DNA from: Oceanospirillaceae bacterium
Lineage (GTDB): Bacteria; Pseudomonadota; Gammaproteobacteria; Pseudomonadales; Balneatricaceae
Reading direction: 5' to 3'
Assembly (NCBI GenBank): GCA_013215375.1
Contig: JABSRB010000011.1
Location: 1-64,000 of the forward strand
Length of the DNA: 64,000 nucleotides
Shown: positions 1 through 7,273 of the stretch, piece after piece
Layout: each line of letters starts with the position of its first letter
Numbering within the stretch: the first letter of the stretch is position 1
The notes under the pieces: model-generated
The model's database searches: none
What the model was told of the DNA's origin: nothing
What the model saw: only the letters and a program-made list of their open reading frames with translations
Program-made: the position numbers and the translations under genes

Positions 1-2
1 TT

Positions 3-29
3 CTGCCGTCCTTGCGGCGGCAGCTTTTT
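3..29 (+). terminator. Rho-independent terminator, copy 1
   Basis: CTGCCG pairs with CGGCAG (3-8 with 18-23), a TC/GG extension continues the stem around a short loop, and a run of five T follows at 25-29. It would end a transcript that begins left of the window. A near-identical hairpin recurs at 116-142. Confidence 0.7.
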
Positions 30-115
30 AAAGATGAGAACTACTGCGTTCACTGCGCGAATAATGGTTCTGTCTGGGTTGAGTTTCAATAACATTGCAC
101 TGTTCAATCGACATT

Positions 116-142
116 CTGCCGTCCTAGTGGCGGCAGCTTTTT
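116..142 (+). terminator. Rho-independent terminator, copy 2
   Basis: The same CTGCCG/CGGCAG stem as at 3-23, with loop TCCTAGTGG changed at two positions, followed by five T. It ends 24 bp before the start codon at 167, so it separates that gene from whatever lies upstream. The 90-odd bases between the two hairpins hold no ORF I can support and might be a short RNA or the tail of a duplicated gene end. Confidence 0.65.
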
Positions 143-166
143 AATAAAAGGCTTAAGGGTTAAATT

Positions 167-1093
167 ATGAGCATAAAAATTAGCACAGCCCCCTGTTGTT
201 GGGGAGTCGATGATCCTAAAAATCCACACCTTCCACCTTGGGAGCGAGTTTTAGCTGAAGCCGCGAACGCTGGCTATAAAGGTATTGAGTTAGGGCCTTA
301 CGGCTATTTACCCCTTGATACATTAACCTTGAGTAAAGCCCTAAACAAACATGATATTCAAATTGTCGCAGGTACTATTTTCGACAACTTGGTTGATGCA
401 AAAAATCTTGATAACCTACTGCAGCAAGCGAGAGACATTTGCACTTTAATTACCCAGCTACCCGCGCTACCCGTGGATCCTAAAAAAACTCAGGCGCCAC
501 CCTATTTAGTGATCATCGATTGGGGACATTCTGAGCGCGACCAATGTTCTGGTCACCCAGATATTGCCCCTCGCCTGGCACCACAGCTGTGGCAGCAGAT
601 GATGGCGCATATACGTCAAATTGCCCAGGTAGCTTGGCAAGAGTTTGACATACGTACGGTCATTCACCCTCACGCAGGAGGCTATATAGAATACGCCGAC
701 GAAATTCGCCAGCTCGCTGTCGATATTCCCCACAGTATCGCCGGTCTCTGTTTAGATACTGGGCATCTATACTATTCAAAAATGGATCCAGTCACTTGGC
801 TAGAGGAGTTTTCAGCACGCTTGGATTACGTGCACTTCAAAGATATTGATCTGGATAAATACCAGCAGGCGATGGAGGCTAAATTGGCTTTTTTCGATGC
901 CGTTGCCACCGGTGTAATGTGTCCTATTGGCAAAGGGGTACTTAACTACCAGGCGATCCGCAGCGTCTTAGAAAAGATCAATTACCGGGGGTACATCACT
1001 ATTGAGCAAGAGCGCGATCCCCGCGATGTCGATACAAGCTTACAAGATGTCACAGACAGTCTTCATTTTCTGCACAGTGTCGGTTTTAACTGA
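167..1093 (+). CDS. Sugar phosphate isomerase/epimerase family protein (IolE-like TIM barrel)
   Basis: A 308-residue cytosolic protein of the xylose-isomerase-like TIM-barrel superfamily (AP endonuclease 2 fold), closest in feel to inosose dehydratase IolE. Family signatures appear in order: GIELGPYG near residue 39, HPHAGGYIEYADEI near 166, LCLDTGHLYYS near 193, HFKDID near 222, PIGKGVLNY near 252 and TIEQERDP near 277. The Asp, His and Glu in these blocks fit the metal ligands of the family. These enzymes isomerise, epimerise or dehydrate keto-sugars or inosose. No other inositol genes are nearby, so the substrate is open; a link to the uronate cluster at 39-48 kb is only a guess. The gene follows a terminator closely and converges on the next gene. 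Confidence 0.75.
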   Translation: MSIKISTAPCCWGVDDPKNPHLPPWERVLAEAANAGYKGIELGPYGYLPLDTLTLSKALNKHDIQIVAGTIFDNLVDAKNLDNLLQQARDICTLITQLPALPVDPKKTQAPPYLVIIDWGHSERDQCSGHPDIAPRLAPQLWQQMMAHIRQIAQVAWQEFDIRTVIHPHAGGYIEYADEIRQLAVDIPHSIAGLCLDTGHLYYSKMDPVTWLEEFSARLDYVHFKDIDLDKYQQAMEAKLAFFDAVATGVMCPIGKGVLNYQAIRSVLEKINYRGYITIEQERDPRDVDTSLQDVTDSLHFLHSVGFN

Positions 1094-1144
1094 ACCCATA
1101 CATGACTTTTATCACTGCACCGGCCAGTGATACAGAGCAGGCTA

Positions 1145-1891
1145 TTATTGATATTTTTGCTGAATTTTGAGTAATACTCCGTTTTTATTAATAACATCGA
1201 AAGCCTGCTGGAAACGTCTCAGCAGCTCTTTAGAGACTGTTTTTTTACTAAAACCTAAATGGACGAGGGTTTTATGAAAATAAAATGGATGCAGCTTAAA
1301 CTGCCCTTTCGCTAATACATTTTTTATACGATACACCGCGGCATAGTGGCTACTTATAATTCCCAGCACTCTGCCGGCGCTTAATTTTGCCATATTACTG
1401 CTGTTATCTGCATATTCAAATTTCTTTGTAAAAGAACTATCTGTTTTTATTTTTAGCGCGAATTCAGGCCCGTAGAAAACACCTCTATCTATGCCTATCC
1501 GCTTGTTTAACTGCTTAATATCATCCAAAGTATTAATCTTCAGATGACTATTTTTGGCGACTGTTAACACTTGAATTTCATCCATCATTGGGCCTATAAA
1601 ATGAGTAAACTGTTCACGCGGTGCAGTGATCGTCATATTCAATAGTAGGTCTAAACCACCTCTTTCTAATAAAAATATAGCCCGTTTCCAAGGGAGCTTA
1701 ACATAGGTAATATCGCACTTGGCCTGTTTGAATAAAGCCTCGGCTATCTCAACAGCCAACCCCTGCCACTGCGCATTGGAATCTTGATAATATTGCGGCT
1801 GATAATCGGTCACTCGCACAGATAAATTACAGGCGCCATAACTAAATTGGGAAGTAAAACAGAGGAAAACCCCCAATATAAGACGGTACAT
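1145..1891 (-). CDS. Periplasmic substrate-binding-like protein (SBP_bac_3 family)
   Basis: A 248-residue protein with a clear Sec signal peptide: a short hydrophobic stretch with cleavage likely after SYGA near residue 19. The mature part has the bilobal fold pattern of family 3 solute-binding proteins (the amino-acid ABC transporter binding type), including the TAPREQFTHFIGPM segment that usually carries the ligand-binding Arg. There is no permease or ATPase gene nearby. Such orphan proteins are common in marine gammaproteobacteria and may act as sensors or unlinked transport subunits. It is one of three orphan binding proteins in this window (see 20953-21875 and 51515-52609). The ligand cannot be inferred. 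Confidence 0.7.
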   Translation of the reverse strand: MYRLILGVFLCFTSQFSYGACNLSVRVTDYQPQYYQDSNAQWQGLAVEIAEALFKQAKCDITYVKLPWKRAIFLLERGGLDLLLNMTITAPREQFTHFIGPMMDEIQVLTVAKNSHLKINTLDDIKQLNKRIGIDRGVFYGPEFALKIKTDSSFTKKFEYADNSSNMAKLSAGRVLGIISSHYAAVYRIKNVLAKGQFKLHPFYFHKTLVHLGFSKKTVSKELLRRFQQAFDVINKNGVLLKIQQKYQ

Positions 1892-2448
1892 AACATCTCC
1901 TACAAACTATTAACGACTATAACATTGCCTTTCTGATACTTCTGAATAGCCTAGCGAACAATAAAAAGGCTGCAACAACGGTCCGGAAAATTTTAACTAT
2001 AAACAGACACCATAGCGAAGTCAGTGTGCCGCAACATTGACTATCCCTAGTTTAGATCAGTTTCGTGTCCATCCAGAAAGCTGTCTCCTGGATGATAAAG
2101 GCCCCGTCTAAGCCTTCTTTATTGAGCCTGTTTTATCGGGCGCAATCAATCTTTACCCCTAATAATGCATGCATTATAGCTACATTACGATTAATTGGTT
2201 ATATACATGCCTACAACACTTCCCCTGTCAGCTTAAATAAACCGACCCGTTAATTAATAGCTCTAGCGATAAGAAAGAATATGTCTATCAGTGTCGATAC
2301 TTTGTCTAAAATCCAAGGTTGCTTCTGGGATACAAGTGGTCTCAGTATTGCCCATATCCCCTAATACCAAGAGTTCAAACCTTGAGTACCTATTAATTGA
2401 AACACCTAGCGACAGGCAAGACAGCAATATGAAACAATTTGTTAATTT
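1892..2448. other. 557-bp intergenic stretch, no supported gene
   Basis: This AT-rich spacer lies between two minus-strand genes. The only structure I see is a 7-bp stem (CATCCAG/CTGGATG, 2070-2094). A 62-codon ORF across it has no recognisable sequence and begins at a non-ATG codon. The promoter of the binding-protein gene should lie just right of 1891, but I cannot pick a convincing -35/-10 pair. Confidence 0.4.
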
Positions 2449-3426
2449 TTATGTACCAAAAAATTGACGAATTTTACTTAAACTCCATTTAGGATTCAGC
2501 GTTAACATATTGTGCCCCATCTTCTCGGCCTTTAAATGCACTGTTTGGCGAGGCAATTTAGGCAGGTGATATTGCTCTTGATACTCAAAACCAAATTGGC
2601 TGCACTCACTGCTGATTAGCAGCAAATCGCCATTATATTGAGATATTCCCTTGGTTAGATCGTAGGTAAAGGTCGTCGCATCATCCATAACAGGCTTTAG
2701 CATATTGTTGAAGGCCTCATAACCTCCCCTACTAAACGAATTCGACGGCATAGACTCGCCCGCACATTGAAAAGGAGCGCCCGCTGTATTTCTGTTATAA
2801 AGTTTTGTCAGCACATAATCGAAACCCTCATGCCCATCGTTTTTACTGACAAAGGGGTAAACCAGCATATAGCTTACCAGCGCGAGCATACTGGAAATTG
2901 ATTGCGACGCTTTCATCTTTGCTACGAATGCTTGGGCAGACTCAGGATAAAGCATACCTGGCTCTACGATAACCGCCTGAGATACCTTCTCCGGGTGCGC
3001 AGACAAGTATCCCGTCACCAGCATTCCACCCCACGAATGGCCAATAAGCTTTACCTGTTTTTGATCGGAGAAGTGCTGAACAATAGCGTGCAAGTCATCT
3101 AAACTTTGCTCCAAGGTCAGTTTGCTTTTATCGACCCTTGGCGAATACCCAGTCCCTCTTTGGTCGTAAAAAATAACCCGATAGTCCTGAGATAATTCAT
3201 TTAATGACGTTAAATACCCATAGTCTCCGCCGGGGCCACCGTGAACAACAATAACCGTAGGAGCATCTGGGTTTCCAGCTATTTGCGTGTGAAATTTGTA
3301 ATCATTTATCTCGGTATAAGATAAAGACTTATCGAATTCAACAGTTTGGGGAATTTGAACGCAAGAGGTAACTCCCATAATGAAGGGCAAGCAGAATGCC
3401 ATTCGATTACCAGCTTTCACATTCAT
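2449..3426 (-). CDS. Alpha/beta hydrolase lipoprotein, proline iminopeptidase-like
   Basis: A serine hydrolase of the alpha/beta fold, nearest the S33 proline iminopeptidase group. HGGPGGDYG supplies the oxyanion-hole region, GHSWGGM carries the nucleophilic Ser, and the His of KMGHNML near the C-terminus should complete the triad. I start it at an internal Met (codon 39 of a longer ORF reaching 3540) because this gives a lipoprotein signal peptide ending in the lipobox-like GVTSC, which predicts a membrane-anchored periplasmic enzyme of about 325 residues. The upstream 38 codons match those of the next gene (3758-4894) and come from a duplicated 5' region. An AGGA-like ribosome site also precedes the longer start, so an extended form is not excluded. 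The substrate is unknown. Confidence 0.7.
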   Translation of the reverse strand: MNVKAGNRMAFCLPFIMGVTSCVQIPQTVEFDKSLSYTEINDYKFHTQIAGNPDAPTVIVVHGGPGGDYGYLTSLNELSQDYRVIFYDQRGTGYSPRVDKSKLTLEQSLDDLHAIVQHFSDQKQVKLIGHSWGGMLVTGYLSAHPEKVSQAVIVEPGMLYPESAQAFVAKMKASQSISSMLALVSYMLVYPFVSKNDGHEGFDYVLTKLYNRNTAGAPFQCAGESMPSNSFSRGGYEAFNNMLKPVMDDATTFTYDLTKGISQYNGDLLLISSECSQFGFEYQEQYHLPKLPRQTVHLKAEKMGHNMLTLNPKWSLSKIRQFFGT

Positions 3427-3657
3427 AGTGTTCCCGGTTTTCCGGCATCCTATGCGACTCACTACCCTCTTAGTGGCTCGCACCATTACTGACTGCATCT
3501 TCAACGCAAAAGAAGGTAAACTTTTCTCTGTATCGATCATCTGACTATTCCTTTATATATGGGGTTAGCTCGATATTTTCTATCGCAAACCCCATTGAGG
3601 CATTAACAAATGATAAGTAATCTTGGTAAATCGTCCACTGCATCAGTCATACAGTAA
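3427..3657. repeat. Duplicated 5' region, copy 1 (partner at 4895-5126)
   Basis: This block corresponds to 4895-5126 in the same orientation. In both, minus-strand codons read MI..EKSLPS.AL.MQ from the outer ATG, an internal Met falls exactly at codon 39, and a shared AGGAATA ribosome-site region precedes the outer ATG. Beyond that lies a shared spacer ending in GGCATTAACAAATGATAA. The copy therefore spans one divergent promoter region plus the first codons of a plus-strand regulator gene. Confidence 0.75.
3610..3657 (+). pseudogene. Remnant of the 5' end of a Crp/Fnr-type regulator gene
   Basis: Fifteen codons followed by TAA read MISNLGKSSTASVIQ. The intact regulator at 5079 begins MINILDEFTAASVLQL. 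The two align without a gap and share the same upstream spacer, so this is the leftover start of a second, lost regulator copy. Nothing further of that gene is recognisable before 3758. Confidence 0.7.
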
Positions 3658-3757
3658 AAACAGCTTTTATTAATATAGATGTAAAAGCCTTTACCTCTCC
3701 CCCCCCAAAAAAAACCACTAAAATAGTGGTTTTGTATCAAAAAGCCAACCATGAACT

Positions 3758-4894
3758 TTATTGATCCATAACCGCAAGATCAAGCTTATTTAATTGCCTT
3801 GATGTATTGAAAGAGGTGCTATTGACCATTAACACCGTCGCTAAATTCATCTCTGGATAAATTCTCATTTCAGAATGAAAGCCAGCTCCACCCCCTTCTT
3901 TAAAGTAATATTTTTTGTCATTTAATTCACCTATATGCCAACCTAGTGTCATGTTTATTGCATTGCCTGAGTTGTCTTTTTCTTGGACATAAAGATGTTG
4001 CTTCACACTAGTGCCAAGTAATACTGATTGCTCGGATAATAGACTTTGCAGAATACGACTGAAAGCGCTAGCAGAACCTATGGCACCACCAAATGCTGGG
4101 CCATTGAGATACAGGTTATTGATATGCAGCCAATTTTCTTCATATTCACCCCAGGTAGTATCCTCAATTAAAAAAGTCTTGAATAAGTTCATAAATGAGT
4201 ACTTTTTCAAATAACCTTTCGCGTGATTATCTGCCTGAATGATACTAAAACTGATTTCGTTTTCTGATAAATGAAGCGGCTCGAATATATTTTTTCTAAT
4301 ATACTCGCCATAACTTAAGCCACTGGCTGTCTCTATAACACCTCCGAGCAACCAAAAGCCAATGTTAGAATATTGGTATTTTTCACCCGGTTTAGATGCA
4401 GTTTTTGGGTGTTCTAATAATACTTTTGCAAGTGCCTTTTTCTCATCAAAGGTACTATCTTTGTTGGCTAAATGTACCCATTTAAGGGGGATAGGATCAG
4501 GCAGACCAGAAGTATGGTTTAAAAGCTGTCTAATGGTGATCTTTGCACTATAGGGGTGCTCAACATAGTGAGATATTTTGTCATGCAATTGTAATTTTTG
4601 CTGTTCTAATAATTGCAATACAGCAATGGCTGTTAGCGTCTTGGTCATAGAAAATGCAGCCATCGTATGACTAGAGCTTAATGCTACTTTATTTTTTATA
4701 TCCGCTTTGCCAGCACTATACTCCAAAAGCACTGAATCACTATTGACCACCACATATTGAAACCCTGGTGCGTTAGTTGACGATAATTCAGATAATAGCT
4801 GAGCGACCTTTGAGTTTTTCACGACATTTTCTCCAGCAGATAGTGTTGCGTTGTACATAATAAAAACTAAAAGCAATATAAAAAATTGAATCAT
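3758..4894 (-). CDS. Serine hydrolase, class C beta-lactamase / PBP4* fold
   Basis: An exported penicillin-recognising-fold hydrolase of about 378 residues. The SxxK nucleophile motif is in SMTKTLTAIA, the YxN motif in KYQYSNIGFW, and a Gly-rich third motif in KEGGGAGFHSEM. HTSGLPDP is typical of the family. Members include esterases, D-aminopeptidases and beta-lactamase-like proteins of unknown substrate; resistance should not be assumed. I start at the Met that begins a classical signal peptide (MIQFFILLLVFI, cleavage near LSAG), preceded by a good AGAGG ribosome site. The longer ORF to 5008 carries the duplicated 38-codon leader shared with 2449-3426. It is divergent from the Crp/Fnr gene at 5079, which may regulate it. 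Confidence 0.75.
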   Translation of the reverse strand: MIQFFILLLVFIMYNATLSAGENVVKNSKVAQLLSELSSTNAPGFQYVVVNSDSVLLEYSAGKADIKNKVALSSSHTMAAFSMTKTLTAIAVLQLLEQQKLQLHDKISHYVEHPYSAKITIRQLLNHTSGLPDPIPLKWVHLANKDSTFDEKKALAKVLLEHPKTASKPGEKYQYSNIGFWLLGGVIETASGLSYGEYIRKNIFEPLHLSENEISFSIIQADNHAKGYLKKYSFMNLFKTFLIEDTTWGEYEENWLHINNLYLNGPAFGGAIGSASAFSRILQSLLSEQSVLLGTSVKQHLYVQEKDNSGNAINMTLGWHIGELNDKKYYFKEGGGAGFHSEMRIYPEMNLATVLMVNSTSFNTSRQLNKLDLAVMDQ

Positions 4895-5078
4895 CAAACC
4901 TCTGGTTATCACGTATCGCCAGCGATATGCTATCCATTCAGTCGCCTGTCCCCTTACTGGTTGCATATAAAGAGCCAAAGAAGGCAAACTTTTCTCGAAA
5001 TGTATCATCTGCTATATTCCTGTATCTGCGGGATCAAATTGAGATTCTCTATCACAAACTCCACGATGGCATTAACAA

Positions 5079-5687
5079 ATGATAAACATACTTGATGAAT
5101 TTACCGCCGCTTCAGTGTTACAGCTAATTGATGTTATCGAACCTGGTTGTGGTCAGAGTTTCAAAACATTAATACCGATGATGAGCCGTCATGATGTTTG
5201 CCAAAATGAAATGCTTTTTCAAATGGGCCAGGAAAATCAATACGAATATATACTATTGAATGGATTGCTCAGATCATTCATCTTGGATGTAGATGGCAAT
5301 GAAGTGACTGTCGCGTTCTACACTGCCCCCTGTGTGATTACACCTTGTATAGCACGCAGCGATAATTCCAGATCTCTAGTATCTTGTGAGGCAATCCAAA
5401 GTAGTCGCTTGGTGCGTTTTTCAGAAAAGGAATTGGTGAACCTCATGGTCAAAGATGAGAGTGCTCGTCGCTGGGGAAATCAAGTTTTGCAGGCAGAACT
5501 CATTAGACGTGCACGTCGAGAATGGTCTCTCGCAGCCGAGTCCGGCGCGCAGCGATTAGCAAGGATTAGGATGGAACACCCAGATATAGAATCAGTGGTG
5601 ACCGCTAAAATCATAGCGACATATCTCGGCATCACTCCGGTCTCTCTGAGTCGTTTGCGATCCACTTCACCCACAATTAACCGTTAG
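5079..5687 (+). CDS. Crp/Fnr family transcriptional regulator
   Basis: A 202-residue protein with an N-terminal cyclic-nucleotide-binding-type beta barrel (residues about 30-120, including FQMGQENQYEYILLNG) and a C-terminal winged helix whose recognition segment is TAKIIATYLGITPVSLSRLR. It lacks the Cys cluster of Fnr, so oxygen sensing through an iron-sulfur cluster is unlikely. It diverges from the serine-hydrolase gene across about 180 bp and is its likeliest target. A truncated duplicate of its first codons lies at 3610-3657 beside the other hydrolase, so both hydrolases probably once had such a partner. The effector is unknown. Confidence 0.75.
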   Translation: MINILDEFTAASVLQLIDVIEPGCGQSFKTLIPMMSRHDVCQNEMLFQMGQENQYEYILLNGLLRSFILDVDGNEVTVAFYTAPCVITPCIARSDNSRSLVSCEAIQSSRLVRFSEKELVNLMVKDESARRWGNQVLQAELIRRARREWSLAAESGAQRLARIRMEHPDIESVVTAKIIATYLGITPVSLSRLRSTSPTINR

Positions 5688-5841
5688 AAGACCGCCCTGG
5701 AGCTTAGAAAAACAGATATGCATTGGCCTATGCAGCTTAGGTGTTAAATACTCTAGGCAGCAACAAGCATTATGGGAGCAAAGACAAGCCCCGCTGTCGT
5801 ATATAATCTTAATCATAAATTTTTCGAGCAGGTAACTAGCC

Positions 5842-7020
5842 ATGATCAAGACACTTGCCATTGGTAACTATAGATCTTTACTTAATTTAGTCATTCCCTT
5901 TGGCAGCTTAAACGTCATTACCGGCGATAATGCCAGTGGAAAATCAAATTTATACAAGGCACTTAGACTATTGTCGGAAACAGCCCAGGGGGGAGTAATC
6001 AATTCATTAGCCAGAGAAGGAGGGCTTAATTCAACCTTTTGGGCAGGGCCTGAGAACATTTCACATCGAATGCGCAACGGCGAAGTAGAGGTCCAGGGAA
6101 GCTCCAAACAAAAAGCGGTAAGATTGCGCTTAGGTTTCTGTGGCGATGATTTTGGTTATTCAATTTCACTCGGGCTACCGCCTCCCGGAAATTTGGGCCC
6201 CACTGCATTTGCACTGGACCCCGAAATAAAACGAGAGTGTATCTGGGCGGGGAATTCATATCGCCCTGCCAGCTTACTGGTCGATAGAACAGGCGCTTAT
6301 ATCAAAGTGCGGGCAAAACGTGATTGGGAAATTCTCTCTCAACACACCAACAACTTTGAAAGCATTTTTGGGCTAGTAGCTGACCCTGCCAAAGCGCCAG
6401 AAATAATAGCATTGAGGGAGCAAATAAAAGGTTGGAGATTCTATGATCACTTTAGATCTGACACGCAAGCGCCAGCACGTTTACCCCAACTGGGCACTCG
6501 TACTCCAGTGCTACACCAGGATGGAAGAGATTTAGCCGCGGCTCTGCAAACCATCATAGAGATAGGTGATGTAGACGCACTCAACGAAGCCATTTCAGAC
6601 GCATTTCCAGGCGCCAGTTTGAGCATTACCGTGCAAGGAGATGGCCGTTTCAATGTTAACTTGCGCCAAGAGGGATTGCTAAGGCCCCTATCGGCAGCCG
6701 AGCTGTCGGATGGCACCTTGCGCTACTTGCTCTGGGTCGCCGCCCTTCTCACACCTAGACCACCTACCCTGATGGTACTCAATGAGCCAGAGACCAGCTT
6801 ACATCCTGATTTGCTTCCTGCTTTAGGTAGACTAATAATACGCGCATCTACCAGCACTCAAGTTTGGGTGGTATCACACGCGAGTCGATTAATAGCCACG
6901 CTTGAAGCTTGTGACGAATGTAACTGCGTGCACTTGGGAAAAACGTTGGGTCAAACGCAAGTGATGGGACAGGGAATACTGGATCGACCTTCTTGGCAAT
7001 GGCCTGATAAAAATGCTTAA
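5842..7020 (+). CDS. AAA family ATPase (solitary, RecF/OLD-like ATPase head)
   Basis: A 392-residue ABC-type ATPase of the AAA_21 group. Walker A is GDNASGKS at residues about 28-35. The ABC signature region is LSAAELSDGTLRY near 285, Walker B is LMVLNEPETSLHPD near 311, and a switch His sits in WVVSHASRL. The helical part between the Walker motifs is short, with no long coiled coil, and there is no C-terminal TOPRIM domain, so this is not a full OLD nuclease. Such stand-alone ATPases are widespread and mostly uncharacterised; some pair with effectors, but no partner gene adjoins this one. It is transcribed away from the regulator, about 150 bp downstream of it, with its own ribosome site. 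Confidence 0.75.
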   Translation: MIKTLAIGNYRSLLNLVIPFGSLNVITGDNASGKSNLYKALRLLSETAQGGVINSLAREGGLNSTFWAGPENISHRMRNGEVEVQGSSKQKAVRLRLGFCGDDFGYSISLGLPPPGNLGPTAFALDPEIKRECIWAGNSYRPASLLVDRTGAYIKVRAKRDWEILSQHTNNFESIFGLVADPAKAPEIIALREQIKGWRFYDHFRSDTQAPARLPQLGTRTPVLHQDGRDLAAALQTIIEIGDVDALNEAISDAFPGASLSITVQGDGRFNVNLRQEGLLRPLSAAELSDGTLRYLLWVAALLTPRPPTLMVLNEPETSLHPDLLPALGRLIIRASTSTQVWVVSHASRLIATLEACDECNCVHLGKTLGQTQVMGQGILDRPSWQWPDKNA

Positions 7021-7273
7021 AAGGCTAAGGGTAAATTACTTTGCTGGACCTTCATATAACACAGCATATGGGGCACTCACTTTTTACAGTGTGATTTAAT
7101 AATCAACCTGCTACTTCTCGATGCTTTTAACTTAAATACTGTCAAAAAGTTTGTGAATACAGCTGCTTCTTGGCAGATGACTAGTGATAAAACCAGCCGG
7201 TCCTCTCTTTACTCTAATAAATAGAACCTATCCCATAACTTTTTAAATAATAAATTAACGATTAAATCAGGCT

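Noticed and set aside
2065-2253. 62-codon plus-strand ORF in the 1892-2448 spacer
   Set aside because: It begins at a non-ATG codon without a ribosome site and has no recognisable sequence.
3758-4894. Beta-lactamase-fold protein as an antibiotic resistance gene
   Set aside because: The SxxK and YxN motifs are shared by esterases and peptidases of the same fold; nothing here points specifically to a beta-lactamase.
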